Assembly (NCBI RefSeq): GCF_022758295.1
Contig: NZ_JALDWJ010000002.1
Coordinates: 434,001-498,000, forward strand
Reading direction: 5' to 3'
Length of the DNA: 64,000 nucleotides
DNA from: Lysobacter sp. CFH 32150
Lineage (GTDB): Bacteria > Pseudomonadota > Gammaproteobacteria > Xanthomonadales > Xanthomonadaceae
Shown: piece by piece, positions 17,853-27,344 of the stretch
How the letters are laid out: each line of letters begins with the position of its first letter
Numbering within the stretch: position 1 is the stretch's first letter
Made by a program: the position numbers and the translations under genes
The notes under the pieces: model-generated
The model's database searches: none
What the model was told of the DNA's origin: nothing
Seen by the model: the letters and a program-made list of their open reading frames with translations, nothing else

Positions 17853-19286
17853 ATGGCGACCATGCCTACCATGCGATTCAAGAACCTGCACGCAGCCGCA
17901 TTCGTCCTCACTCTGCTCGGTGGGCTCAATGGGCCAACGCTAGCGCGCGAAGCCGTTGTCCCGTCGCCCGTCGCGGTGCCGGCGAGCGGCGTGATCGGCA
18001 TCGAACCGGCGCACCTGTCCCCGGAATTCTGGGTCGCGCGTGCCGAGCGGCCGGACGCCGTGGTGATGGATCGCGCGACGATCGCCGCACAGAACGCAAA
18101 GCTCATGCAGGTCGATGATTCGATGCATGACCTGCACCAGATTCCGGCGACGCTGACTCGTGCACAGGTCAAGGCCTGGATCGAGGACCTGTCGCAACGA
18201 CCGACCAAACCACTGTTCGACGTCGACGGCAACGCCATTCCCACTGCAACGCTGGATGGCGTCGTCGACGCCCTGAATCTGGACGCGGTTCCCGAAACGC
18301 AACCGACCCGCTATGGCCTGGTCGTGCATCGCGCACCGCTGCGCACGTTCCCGACGTTGCTGCGCGTGTTCAGCAGCCGGGGCGATACCGACATCGATCG
18401 CTTCCAGGAGAACGCGCTGTTCCCGGGCACCCCGGTCGTGATCACCCACGCCAGCCGCGATGGCGGCTGGCTGTTCGTGGTCAGTCCGCGTTATGCGGCC
18501 TGGATCGAAAAACATCATGTCGCCGAGGGTCCGCAGGACGTGGTGCTCGGCTACGCCGAACGCACGCCCTACCGCATCGTCACCGGCGCCAAGGCCGAGA
18601 CCGTATACACCCGCGAACGGCCGCAGGTTTCGGAACTGCAACTGGACATGGGCGTGCGCGTGCCGCTGGCCGCCGTACCCACCAATGCACCCGTCAACGG
18701 CCAGCATCCCTACACCTCGTGGATCCTCGAGTTGCCGGTCCGCCGCGATGACGGCACGCTCGGCTTCGCGCCCGCGCTGCTGCAGAAGAACACCGACAAC
18801 ACTGACGACTACCTGCCGCTGACCCAGGCCAACCTCATCCGCCAGGCCTTCAAGTTCCTCGGCGAGCGCTACGGCTGGGGTCACGACTACAACGGCCGCG
18901 ATTGCAGCGGCTTCGTGTCCGAGGTCTACCGCAGCATGGGCGTGGAGCTGCCGCGCAACACCAGCGACCAGAGCGTGAGCCCCGCGCTGAACCGCATACC
19001 TTTCAGCGCCACCGACGGCCGCGAAAAACGCATGGCGGCGGTAGCCGCGCTGCAGGTCGGCGACCTGATCTACATCCCCGGCCACGTGATGATGATGATC
19101 GGCCGCATCGACGGCGTGCCCTACGTGATCCATGACACCAACGGCGGCAGCTACCTCGGTGCCGATGGCCAACTGCATTCGATGCATCTCAATGGCGTCT
19201 CGGTGACGCCACTCACGCCTCTCCAATTCAACACCACCCAAACGTATGTCGACCGCATCACCAATATCGTTCGCATCCGCCCCTGA
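17853..19286 (+). CDS. NlpC/P60 murein peptidase with SH3b domains (YkfC-like)
   Basis: About 477 residues; the start is ambiguous among GTG 17850 and ATG 17853, 17862 and 17871, all just after the DUF819 stop. A signal peptide ends near TLAREA. The middle carries bacterial SH3-like segments (LRTFPTLLRVFSSRGDTDID, GTPVVITHASRDGGWLFV), and the C-terminus is NlpC/P60 with catalytic Cys351 in GRDCSGF, His411 in PGHVMMM and polar His427 in VIHDTNG. Related enzymes (Bacillus YkfC) cut gamma-D-Glu-DAP bonds in free murein peptides and release L-Ala-D-Glu, the substrate of the next gene product. Confidence 0.88.
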   Translation: MATMPTMRFKNLHAAAFVLTLLGGLNGPTLAREAVVPSPVAVPASGVIGIEPAHLSPEFWVARAERPDAVVMDRATIAAQNAKLMQVDDSMHDLHQIPATLTRAQVKAWIEDLSQRPTKPLFDVDGNAIPTATLDGVVDALNLDAVPETQPTRYGLVVHRAPLRTFPTLLRVFSSRGDTDIDRFQENALFPGTPVVITHASRDGGWLFVVSPRYAAWIEKHHVAEGPQDVVLGYAERTPYRIVTGAKAETVYTRERPQVSELQLDMGVRVPLAAVPTNAPVNGQHPYTSWILELPVRRDDGTLGFAPALLQKNTDNTDDYLPLTQANLIRQAFKFLGERYGWGHDYNGRDCSGFVSEVYRSMGVELPRNTSDQSVSPALNRIPFSATDGREKRMAAVAALQVGDLIYIPGHVMMMIGRIDGVPYVIHDTNGGSYLGADGQLHSMHLNGVSVTPLTPLQFNTTQTYVDRITNIVRIRP

Positions 19287-19323
19287 TGTTCCGAAACGCA
19301 AGCTCCAGGAACGCGCCGACACC

Positions 19324-20421
19324 ATGAAAATCACCAAGATCACGTTCGGCATGCTGCGGGTTCCGTTGAAGACGCCGTTCAAGACCGCGTTGCGCACCGT
19401 GGAGCGGGTCGATGACGTCGTCGTCATGGTGCACACGGATACCGGCCACGTCGGTTACGGCGAAGCACCGGCGACCGCGGTGATCACCGGCGACACCCAC
19501 GGTTCCATCGTCGAGGCGATCCGCCACTACATCGCGCCGCGCCTGATCGGACAGGACATCGCCGATCTCAACCGCATCACCCGCCTGATCCAGGGTGCGA
19601 TGGAGAAGAACACCAGCGCCAAGGCCGCGGTGGAAATCGCGGTCTACGACCTGTTCGGCCAGCTGTACGGCGCGCCGCTGTACAAGATGCTCGGCGGTGG
19701 CGATCCGGTGATCACCACCGATATCACCATCAGCGTCGACTACATCGACAAGATGGTGGCCGACTCGATCGCAGCCGTGGATCGCGGCTTCGAATCGCTG
19801 AAGATCAAGGTCGGCAAGGACATCGGCCTGGACGTGGAACGTACCAAGGCGATCTATGCCGCGGTCCAGAACCGCGCGCTGCTGCGCCTGGATGCCAACC
19901 AGGGCTGGACCGCCAAGCAGGCGGTCTACGCGATCCAGACCCTGGAAGATGCCGGCGTGCGCCTGGAACTGGTGGAACAACCGGTCAAGGCCCAGGACCT
20001 GGAAGGCATGCGCTACGTCACCGAGCGCGTGCACACACCGATCATGGCCGACGAAAGCGTGTTCGGGCCGATGGAAGTCATCGAGCTGATCCGCATGCGC
20101 GCCGCGGACATCATCAACATCAAGCTGATGAAGACGGGCGGCATCTCCAATGCGATCCGCATCGCCGATATCGCCGCGATGCACGGCATCGACTGCATGA
20201 TCGGCTGCATGCTCGAGACCAGCATCAGCGTGGCGGCCGCGGTGCACGTGGCGGTGGCCAAGGCAGACGTGATCACCAAGGTCGATCTCGATGGCCCTTC
20301 GTTGTGCGCCTTCAATCCGGTAGACGGTGGCGTGATCTTCAACGAGTCCGAGATCTCGATCACCGATGCCCCGGGCCTCGGAATCCGCGAGATCCGCGGG
20401 CTAGAGCTGCTCGCCGACTGA
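19324..20421 (+). CDS. ykfB: L-Ala-D/L-Glu (dipeptide) epimerase, enolase superfamily
   Basis: 365 residues from the ATG at 19324. It epimerises L-Ala-D-Glu to L-Ala-L-Glu so that ordinary peptidases can use it, in the cytoplasm. Enolase-superfamily ligands are in place: the KxK motif (Lys160/Lys162), metal ligands Asp190 (LRLDANQ), Glu218 (LVEQP) and Asp243 (MADES), and the opposing Lys267 (NIKLMK). The C-terminal CMLETS and DLDGP motifs are typical of dipeptide epimerases rather than muconate cycloisomerases. Placement after an NlpC/P60 peptidase and before a MurR/RpiR regulator supports the murein-peptide assignment. Confidence 0.9.
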   Translation: MKITKITFGMLRVPLKTPFKTALRTVERVDDVVVMVHTDTGHVGYGEAPATAVITGDTHGSIVEAIRHYIAPRLIGQDIADLNRITRLIQGAMEKNTSAKAAVEIAVYDLFGQLYGAPLYKMLGGGDPVITTDITISVDYIDKMVADSIAAVDRGFESLKIKVGKDIGLDVERTKAIYAAVQNRALLRLDANQGWTAKQAVYAIQTLEDAGVRLELVEQPVKAQDLEGMRYVTERVHTPIMADESVFGPMEVIELIRMRAADIINIKLMKTGGISNAIRIADIAAMHGIDCMIGCMLETSISVAAAVHVAVAKADVITKVDLDGPSLCAFNPVDGGVIFNESEISITDAPGLGIREIRGLELLAD

Positions 20422-20422
20422 C

Positions 20423-21271
20423 ATGTCGTCGCTGCTGAAAATACGAGCTGAGCGTGACCAGATGTCGGCGATCGAACGCCGCATCGCCGACTTCATCCTC
20501 GAGAACGCGCAACTGCTGCGCGACTACTCGTCGCAGCAACTCGCCGATGCGCTCGGGATCAGCCAGTCGAGCGTGGTCAAGTTCTGCCAGAAGCTCGGCT
20601 TCAAGGGTTATCCCGACCTCAAGTACTCGGTCGGCGAGGCCATCGCCCGCGCAGGCAGCGACGATGCGCCGGTCGCTACGGCGGCGGCCGGCTCCGACCC
20701 GCGCATCGCGTTGGCCAGCGACTTGTGGCGGCGGAAATCGGAAGCGGAGGAGGAAACCCGGCTGATCAACCCACCCGATGCGATCGATGCCGTTGCCGCG
20801 ACGATCGGTCGCGCCGGCAAGGTCTTCATCATCGGCCTCGGCGAGGACGACATCCATGCGCGCGCGTTCGCGTTGAAGCTGTCGCTGCTCGGCATCCTCA
20901 CCGTGCACAACTTCGATACAGCGCACATGACCGCGAGCATGTCCGCCGCCGGCAAGGACGATGTGCTGCTGGTGTTCTCCGAACACGGCAAGCAACCGGC
21001 GCTGTGCCAGATCTGCCGCTATTTCCGCGAACAGAAGGGCAAGGTCATAACCGTAACCCGGCATACCTCGAACTCGCTGCGCGCGCATGCCGATATCGCG
21101 CTGCTGGTGTCGGCGCACGACGAGCGGCCCTACATCGAGCCGTTGCTGTACCACTCGGCCCTGCAGCACCTGTTGGATGGGGTATTCGTGTTGCTGTGCG
21201 AAGAGGGCCAAGACCGCCACGCGCAGTTGCTGGCGAACCTGGACCGGATCCAGCCAATGCTGGAACCGTAA
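20423..21271 (+). CDS. MurR/RpiR-family transcriptional regulator (HTH + SIS)
   Basis: 282 residues, starting 1 nt after the epimerase stop. The N-terminal HTH of the RpiR type (residues 1-75; MSAIERRIADFILEN, LGISQSSVVKFCQKLGFKGY) is followed by a SIS domain (about 125-260; VFIIGLGEDDIHARAFALKLSLLG), which usually binds phosphosugars. E. coli MurR of this family controls MurNAc-6-P use. Here the likely effector is a murein-derived sugar or peptide signal, and the targets are likely this operon and the divergent one; both are inferences. Confidence 0.88.
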   Translation: MSSLLKIRAERDQMSAIERRIADFILENAQLLRDYSSQQLADALGISQSSVVKFCQKLGFKGYPDLKYSVGEAIARAGSDDAPVATAAAGSDPRIALASDLWRRKSEAEEETRLINPPDAIDAVAATIGRAGKVFIIGLGEDDIHARAFALKLSLLGILTVHNFDTAHMTASMSAAGKDDVLLVFSEHGKQPALCQICRYFREQKGKVITVTRHTSNSLRAHADIALLVSAHDERPYIEPLLYHSALQHLLDGVFVLLCEEGQDRHAQLLANLDRIQPMLEP

Positions 21272-21298
21272 GCTCGATTGCCCACCTTCGGTAATCCC

Positions 21299-22096
21299 AT
21301 GCGCACTTTCCGTACCCGACGCTTGCTTGCCTGGTTGCTGTCGATTGCGGCGCTGTTCGCGCTCGTCGGTTGCGCCCATCGTCCCGCGGCCACCCCACAG
21401 GCCACGCCTTGGAACCAGGCCGGACAACTCGTGCTGGTGACCATTGCCGATTGGGACGCCGACCACGGCACGCTGCAGACCTACGAACGCGACACTGCCG
21501 GACATTGGCGTGCCGTGATGCCATCGACCCAGGTCGTGATCGGTCGCAAGGGCGCTGCCTGGGGTATCGGCCTGCACGATCCGCCAGCCGATGGACCGGT
21601 CAAACGCGAGGGCGACGGCCGCAGTCCGGCGGGCGTCTTTGCGATCGGCGAAGCCTTCGGCTATGCACCGCATGCGAATACCGCCCTGCCCTACGCCGCG
21701 ATGAGCGCGTCGCACTATTGCATCGACGTCAGCGGTTCACCGCTCTACAACCGCATCGTCGACGCCGACGTGGTGGGCGCGGATGCTGTCGCCGGTTCGA
21801 CCGAGCCGATGCGGCTCGACCTGCATGCCAAAGGCGACCAGCGCTACCGCCTCGGCTTCGTGATCGAACACAACCCGCGCGGCGTTGCCGGCGCGGGCAG
21901 CTGCATCTTCGCGCACCTCTGGAAAGAGGGGAACAGCAATACAGCGGGTTGCACGGCGATGGCGGATTCGACCATGGACGCGCTGCTGCCATGGCTGGAC
22001 GCGAAACAGCAGCCGATCTTCGTCTTGTTGCCGCAACACGAATACGCGCTCCTGCGCGAAGCCTGGGACCTACCGGACATGCAGGGACAACCATGA
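21299..22096 (+). CDS. L,D-transpeptidase-family (YkuD) lipoprotein
   Basis: 265 residues from the ATG at 21299; an upstream TTG at 21278 is unlikely. The lipobox ALVGC gives a lipidated Cys near residue 26. The YkuD domain covers about 50-220, with catalytic Cys218 in the motif NTAGCTAM and the preceding conserved FAHLW. The family includes LD-transpeptidases and LD-carboxypeptidases acting on tetrapeptide stems. Coupled to the downstream transporter by an ATGA overlap. Confidence 0.83.
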   Translation: MRTFRTRRLLAWLLSIAALFALVGCAHRPAATPQATPWNQAGQLVLVTIADWDADHGTLQTYERDTAGHWRAVMPSTQVVIGRKGAAWGIGLHDPPADGPVKREGDGRSPAGVFAIGEAFGYAPHANTALPYAAMSASHYCIDVSGSPLYNRIVDADVVGADAVAGSTEPMRLDLHAKGDQRYRLGFVIEHNPRGVAGAGSCIFAHLWKEGNSNTAGCTAMADSTMDALLPWLDAKQQPIFVLLPQHEYALLREAWDLPDMQGQP

Positions 22097-23361
22097 GCGC
22101 AACCGCGCGTGTACTGATCGGCCTGGGCGCCGGCGCACTGATCGGCCTGCTGCTGGCATGGCAGGATCCCGTCCTGGCCGTGCGCGTTGCCGACGTGGTG
22201 CAACCGATCGGCCGACTCTGGCTCAATGCGCTGCAAATGACGGTGGTGCCGCTGGTGCTGGCACTGGTCGTCATCGGCGTGACCAGCGCCAGCGATGCGG
22301 CGTTGTCCGGGCGTATCGCACGTCGCGCGATCGTGGTGTTCGTCGTCCTGCTGTCTGCGGGCGCGGCGTTCACTGCGGCCGTGGCGCCGTTCGCGCTATC
22401 ACTGATCCCACGTGATCCTGCCATCGGCGAGGCCTTGCGCGCGGCAACCGCAGGTGCCGCAGCGCCGACGCCGGCGGCGGGATGGGTCGACGCACTGGTC
22501 GCCATCATCCCCAGCAACGCCATCGCAGCCGCCGCGCAGAGCGCGATGCTTCCGCTGGTGGTGTTCGCCCTGTTCTTCGGCTTCGCCCTCACCCGCATCG
22601 AGCACGAGCGCAGGCAACAGGTGGTCTCGTTCTGCCAGGCGATCGCGGACGCGATGATCGTGATCGTCCGCTGGGTGCTGTGGATTGCGCCCGTCGGCGT
22701 ATTCGCGCTGATCCTCGCGGTATGCGCACGTGCCGGGGTCAGCATGATCGGCGCGCTGGCCGTCTACATCCTGCTGCAGTGCGCGCTGTATCTCGCGGTG
22801 ACGCTGATGATGCTGCCGGTCGCGATGTTCTGGGGCGGCGAACCATTGCGCCGTTTCGCGGCTGCGATCCTGCCGGCGCAGGTCGTCGCCGCCAGCACCC
22901 AGTCGTCGCTGGTCTCGCTGCCGGCAATGCTGGAAAGCGCGCAGCGCCGGCTTGGTTATCCGCCGCAAGTGACCGCACTGGTCCTGCCGATGGCCGTATC
23001 GCTGTTCCGGATCAACAGTCCGGTGCAGTACGTCAGCGCCGCGGCGTTCATCGCCTGGGCCTACGGCATCGACCTGAGCGCGGCACAACTCATCGCCGGC
23101 GCGGCGCTTGCCGTGGTGATCAGTTGCGGCTCGGTGGGTTTGCCGGGCCAGGTCAGCTTCATGGCCACCAACCTGCCGGTGACGCAGGCGATGGGGCTGC
23201 CCGTGGCGCCCTTGGGGTTGCTGTTGGCGGTCGACACGATCCCGGATGTCTTCGCGACCCTGGGCAATGTCACCGCCGACCTGACCGCGACCAGCGTCGT
23301 TTCGCGGCAGGAGCAGGCCTCCGCTCCCGCGATTGCCGCCGAGGACCAGCCACCGGCCTGA
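22093..23361 (+). CDS. Dicarboxylate/amino acid:cation symporter (DAACS/GltP family)
   Basis: 422 residues; the ATG at 22093 overlaps the previous stop. The multi-spanning hydrophobic profile carries DAACS hallmarks: LNALQMTVVPLVLALVV near residue 40, a serine-rich re-entrant loop (ASTQSSLVSLP), and GSVGLPGQVSF and VDTIPDVFATLGNV in the transport core. The usual NMDGT-type motif is replaced by FRINSPVQY, so the substrate may not be plain glutamate or aspartate. Last gene of the plus-strand block, suitable for importing Glu-like products of murein peptides. Confidence 0.85.
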   Translation: MSATARVLIGLGAGALIGLLLAWQDPVLAVRVADVVQPIGRLWLNALQMTVVPLVLALVVIGVTSASDAALSGRIARRAIVVFVVLLSAGAAFTAAVAPFALSLIPRDPAIGEALRAATAGAAAPTPAAGWVDALVAIIPSNAIAAAAQSAMLPLVVFALFFGFALTRIEHERRQQVVSFCQAIADAMIVIVRWVLWIAPVGVFALILAVCARAGVSMIGALAVYILLQCALYLAVTLMMLPVAMFWGGEPLRRFAAAILPAQVVAASTQSSLVSLPAMLESAQRRLGYPPQVTALVLPMAVSLFRINSPVQYVSAAAFIAWAYGIDLSAAQLIAGAALAVVISCGSVGLPGQVSFMATNLPVTQAMGLPVAPLGLLLAVDTIPDVFATLGNVTADLTATSVVSRQEQASAPAIAAEDQPPA

Positions 23362-23427
23362 CTCCAGGCGTGTTTTTCGCGCCGATTCGCCGGACTGCAG
23401 GGGGTCGTGCGAAAATTATGGTTTCGT

Positions 23428-23504
23428 GGCCCCGTAGCTCAGCTGGATAGAGCGGTCCCCTCCTAAGGGACAGGTCGTGCGTTCGAATCGCGCCGGGGTC
23501 GCCA
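23428..23504 (+). tRNA. tRNA-Arg (anticodon CCT)
   Basis: A 77-nt cloverleaf: acceptor GGCCCCG/CGGGGTC, D-arm GCTC-AGCTGGATA-GAGC, anticodon stem GTCCC/GGGAC with loop CTCCTAA (anticodon CCT), T-arm GTGCG-TTCGAAT-CGCGC, then GCCA. It reads AGG, a rare codon in such GC-rich genes. No integrase or attachment duplication is seen near its 3' end. Confidence 0.94.
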
Positions 23505-23601
23505 GTTCGGTCGCGAGACGCAACAGCCGCGCATCCGTGTGCGGACTTTCCAATACCTGTCGTCTTCCGGCGGCGCCCAAACATCGTTACCAGGAGTTGA
23601 A

Positions 23602-25137
23602 ATGACCCACCCCGTCCTCACCGCACTCGGCCTCGGCGCGACCGAATCCGGCACCTACCTCGGCAATGGCGAATGGTCGAAGACCAGCGATGCCGGCGTG
23701 ATCGAGCCGGTCAATCCGACCGATGGCGAAGTGCTGGCGCGGGTGTACGCCTCGTCGCAAAGCGATTACGACACGATCGTCGAGCGCGCCCAGGCGGCGT
23801 TCAAGATCTGGCGCACGACGCCGGCGCCACGCCGGGGCGAAGCGATCCGGCTGTGCGCCGAAGCGCTACGCAAGCACAAGGACGCGCTGGGTTCGCTGGT
23901 GGCGTTGGAGATGGGCAAGTCGAAGCCGGAAGGCGACGGCGAAGTGCAGGAGATGATCGACATCGGCGAATTCGCCGTCGGCCTGTCGCGCCAGCTCTAC
24001 GGCCTGACCATGCACAGCGAACGCCCCGGTCACCGCATGTACGAGCAGTGGCAGCCGCTGGGCATCGTCGGCGTGATCTCGGCGTTCAACTTCCCGGTCG
24101 CGGTGTGGGCCTGGAACTCGTTCGTCGCCGGCGTGTGCGGCGACATCACCATCTGGAAGCCTTCGCCGAAGACGCCGCTGTCGGCGATCGCCGCGCAGAA
24201 GATCTGCAACGAAGCGCTCAAGGCCGGTGGCTTCCCGGACATCTTCTTCCTGTTCAACGACGCCGGCAGCGAGCTCGCGCAGGGTTTCGTCGACGACAAG
24301 CGCATCCCGCTGATCAGCTTCACCGGTTCCACCAAGGTCGGCCGCATGGTCGGTGAGCGCGTGGCGCGGCGCATGGGCCGATCGCTGCTCGAACTGGGCG
24401 GCAACAACGCGATCATCGTCGACGACACCGCTGACCTGAAGCTGGCGATCCCGGCGATCGTATTCGGTGCCGTCGGCACGGCCGGCCAGCGTTGCACCAC
24501 CACCCGCCGCCTGTTCGTGCACGAAAAGATCTACGACGACGTGCTGGGCAAGTTGAAGACTGCGTATGGCCAAGTCGAGAAGAAGATCGGCGATCCGACC
24601 GATCCGGCCAACCTGATGGGCCCGCTCAACAGCAGCGATGCAGTCGACGCGTTCCTCGACGCAGTCGGCAAGGCGAAGGCGGCCGGCGGCAAGGTCGAGA
24701 GCGGCGGCGCCGCGCTCACCGACCGCAAGGGCAACTTCGTGCTGCCGACGCTGATCACCGGCTTGTCGAACGATTCCGAAGTGGTGCAGACCGAGACCTT
24801 CGCGCCGATCCTGTACGTGATGAAGTTCAAGACGCTGAACGACGCGATCGACCAGCAGAACGCCGTGCCGCAGGGCCTCTCGTCGGCGATCTTCACCACC
24901 AACCTGAAGGCGGCCGAGGCGTTCCTCGCGTCGTCCGGCTCGGATTGCGGCATCGCCAACGTCAACATCGGCACCTCGGGTGCGGAGATCGGCGGCGCCT
25001 TCGGTGGCGAGAAGGAAACCGGCGGTGGCCGCGAATCCGGCTCTGACGCATGGAAAGTCTACATGCGCCGCCAGACCAACACGATCAACTATTCCGACGC
25101 GCTGCCGCTGGCGCAAGGCATCAAGTTCGACCTGTGA
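23602..25137 (+). CDS. amaB: ALDH7-family aldehyde dehydrogenase (probable L-piperidine-6-carboxylate / aminoadipate semialdehyde dehydrogenase)
   Basis: 511 residues from the ATG at 23602 with AGGAG upstream. NAD(P)-dependent. The catalytic Cys is in [13 protein letters not shown] and the general base Glu in LLELGGNNA. The C-terminal block [20 protein letters not shown] with [16 protein letters not shown] and PLAQGIKF is the signature of antiquitin/ALDH7A1 and of bacterial AmaB, which oxidise the semialdehyde of lysine catabolism. It may link to lysine made by LysA upstream, but a broader aldehyde role is possible. Confidence 0.88.
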   Translation: MTHPVLTALGLGATESGTYLGNGEWSKTSDAGVIEPVNPTDGEVLARVYASSQSDYDTIVERAQAAFKIWRTTPAPRRGEAIRLCAEALRKHKDALGSLVALEMGKSKPEGDGEVQEMIDIGEFAVGLSRQLYGLTMHSERPGHRMYEQWQPLGIVGVISAFNFPVAVWAWNSFVAGVCGDITIWKPSPKTPLSAIAAQKICNEALKAGGFPDIFFLFNDAGSELAQGFVDDKRIPLISFTGSTKVGRMVGERVARRMGRSLLELGGNNAIIVDDTADLKLAIPAIVFGAVGTAGQRCTTTRRLFVHEKIYDDVLGKLKTAYGQVEKKIGDPTDPANLMGPLNSSDAVDAFLDAVGKAKAAGGKVESGGAALTDRKGNFVLPTLITGLSNDSEVVQTETFAPILYVMKFKTLNDAIDQQNAVPQGLSSAIFTTNLKAAEAFLASSGSDCGIANVNIGTSGAEIGGAFGGEKETGGGRESGSDAWKVYMRRQTNTINYSDALPLAQGIKFDL

Positions 25138-25151
25138 GCCACTGACAGGAC

Positions 25152-26213
25152 ATGTACGGCCTCGCCCGCCCATTCCTGTTCGGCCTGGATGCCGAGCGCG
25201 CACATGCGCTCGGCCTCTCGGCGCTCGAGGCTGCCTATCGCACCGGCCTGAATCCACTGCTGGGTGGCACACCGAAGCCGCTGCCTACCCGCGCCTTCGG
25301 CCTGCATTTCCCCAATCCGGTCGGCCTGGCTGCCGGGCTGGACAAGAATGGCGCGCACATCGACGCATTGCTTGCGCTCGGCTTCGGCTTCATCGAAGTC
25401 GGCACGGTCACGCCAAAGCCGCAAGCCGGCAATCCGAAGCCGCGCATGTTCCGGCTGCCCCGGCACGATGCCATCATCAACCGCCTCGGCTTCAACAATG
25501 ATGGCGTCGACGCGCTGGTGAAGAACGTCTCGCGCGCACGCCGCAAGCACGGCTTGCTCGGCATCAACATCGGCAAGAACAAGGACACGCCGAACGATTC
25601 GGCGGAGCTGGATTACCTGTACTGCCTCGAGCGCGTGTACCCGCTCGCCGACTACATCACCGTCAACATCTCCTCGCCCAACACCGCCGGCCTGCGCGAG
25701 CTGCAGGAAGAACAGGCGCTGCGCCGCCTGGTCGGCACGTTGCGCGAGGCGCAGGAACGCCTGGGCGCGCAGCACCGCAAGCGCGTGCCGATGCTGGTGA
25801 AGATCGCGCCGGACCTGTCCGACGACGACATCGATGCCGCCGCGCGCGTGCTCGGCGATCTCGGCGTCGATGGCGTGATCGCCACCAACACCACGGTGTC
25901 GCGCGTCGGCGTCGGCGCCGAGGGTGGGCGCCATGCGAACGAACCCGGCGGGTTGTCGGGCCGGCCGCTCATGGACCGATCGACGTTCGTGCTGCGCAAA
26001 CTATGCACGCGCCTCCCTGACACGATCCCGATGATCGGCGTCGGCGGCATCCTCTCCGGCGCCGATGCGGTGACCAAGACCGCGGCCGGCGCCACGCTGG
26101 TGCAGATCTACACGGGATTGATCTATCGCGGCCCTGAACTGATTGGTGAATGCGTCGATGCGATGCGCCGGCGCAAGGAATCGCCGAGCAGCGGCACCAT
26201 TCCCGTCCTATGA
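25152..26213 (+). CDS. pyrD: Dihydroorotate dehydrogenase (quinone), class 2
   Basis: 353 residues. FMN enzyme of pyrimidine synthesis, attached to the inner membrane by its N-terminal helices. Family motifs: [32 protein letters not shown], and [10 protein letters not shown] with the catalytic Ser of class 2 enzymes near residue 175, then [11 protein letters not shown] and IGVGGI. Starts 14 nt after the ALDH gene with AGGA. Confidence 0.96.
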   Translation: MYGLARPFLFGLDAERAHALGLSALEAAYRTGLNPLLGGTPKPLPTRAFGLHFPNPVGLAAGLDKNGAHIDALLALGFGFIEVGTVTPKPQAGNPKPRMFRLPRHDAIINRLGFNNDGVDALVKNVSRARRKHGLLGINIGKNKDTPNDSAELDYLYCLERVYPLADYITVNISSPNTAGLRELQEEQALRRLVGTLREAQERLGAQHRKRVPMLVKIAPDLSDDDIDAAARVLGDLGVDGVIATNTTVSRVGVGAEGGRHANEPGGLSGRPLMDRSTFVLRKLCTRLPDTIPMIGVGGILSGADAVTKTAAGATLVQIYTGLIYRGPELIGECVDAMRRRKESPSSGTIPVL

Positions 26214-26243
26214 CGGGTGCTGCTCGATGACAAACACTGCTTC

Positions 26244-27290
26244 ATGACAAGCACGTACCGACTGATCGAGAACGCCCGGCTCGATGGCCGCAATACTTTC
26301 GGCGTGCCCGCGCGCGCGCCGATGCTGGTGGAAGTGAGCGATGCCGCGGCGCTGCCGGAATTGTTCGGCTATGCACTGCTACGGGATGGCCCGCTGCTGG
26401 TGCTTGGCGGCGGCAGCAACCTGTTGTTCGCCGGCGATGCCGAAGGCGCGGTGCTCGCACTGGGCAGCCAGAAGATTTCGATTATCGAGGACGACGGGGA
26501 ACATGCCATCGTCCGCGCCGACGCCGGCGTCGAATGGCATGCGCTGGTGTTGTGGACGCTCGGCCACGGTCTCGCCGGACTGGAGAACCTGGCCCTGATC
26601 CCCGGCACGGTCGGCGCCGCCCCGATCCAGAACATCGGCGCTTACGGCACGGAGGTCCGCGACTGCATCCACCGCGTCGAAGCTTTCGAGCGCAGCAGCC
26701 GCGAACTGCATCGCCTCGACGCGACGGCTTGCGCATTCGCGTATCGCGACAGTCTGTTCAAGCGCGAACCCGACCGTTACGTCGTCACTGCGGTGGAGTT
26801 CGCGCTGTCACGCACACCGACGCTGAAACTCGACTACGCCGGCCTCGGGGACGAACTCGCGGCGATGGGCATCGACATCGGCAGCGTACGCGCCTCGCAG
26901 GTCGCCGAAGCCGTGATCCGCATCCGCCAGCGCAAGCTGCCCGATCCGGCTGTGCTCGGGAATGCCGGTAGCTTCTTCAAGAATCCGATCCTGCCGGCCG
27001 CGCAGGCCGAGACCCTGCAAGCCGCGCATCCGAAGTTGCCGGTGTTCCGCGGCAACGACGACACCACGCGCAAGCTGTCGGCCGCGTGGCTCATCGACCA
27101 ATGCGGCTGGAAAGGCCATCGCGATGGCGATGCCGGCGTGGCGGCGTCGCACGCCCTGGTACTGGTCAACCATGGCCATGCGACGGGTATGCAGATCCTC
27201 GATCTCGCGCGACGCATCGCGGCCTCGGTGCAGGAACGTTTCGGCGTCGCACTGGAGCCGGAACCACGGGTGATCGGCGCGCAGTGGTGA
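26244..27290 (+). CDS. murB: UDP-N-acetylenolpyruvoylglucosamine reductase
   Basis: 348 residues from the ATG at 26244; an in-frame GTG at 26217 would add nine residues. FAD enzyme making UDP-MurNAc in the cytoplasm. Motifs: NTFGVPA, LGGGSNLLF, ENLALIPGTVGAAPIQNIGAYG for FAD binding, AYRDSLFK, and GSFFKNP with the proton-donor Ser243. E. coli-type long MurB. It shares direction and tight spacing with pyrD. Confidence 0.96.
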   Translation: MTSTYRLIENARLDGRNTFGVPARAPMLVEVSDAAALPELFGYALLRDGPLLVLGGGSNLLFAGDAEGAVLALGSQKISIIEDDGEHAIVRADAGVEWHALVLWTLGHGLAGLENLALIPGTVGAAPIQNIGAYGTEVRDCIHRVEAFERSSRELHRLDATACAFAYRDSLFKREPDRYVVTAVEFALSRTPTLKLDYAGLGDELAAMGIDIGSVRASQVAEAVIRIRQRKLPDPAVLGNAGSFFKNPILPAAQAETLQAAHPKLPVFRGNDDTTRKLSAAWLIDQCGWKGHRDGDAGVAASHALVLVNHGHATGMQILDLARRIAASVQERFGVALEPEPRVIGAQW

Positions 27291-27344
27291 TCGCCCTGCT
27301 CCTTACCCCCGCTGATTGCGCAGAACAAGCCTGGAGTGAAGTGC

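Noticed and set aside
23428-23601. An integrated element at tRNA-Arg(CCT)
   Set aside because: No integrase, no repeat of the tRNA 3' end and no change in gene style; ordinary housekeeping genes follow.
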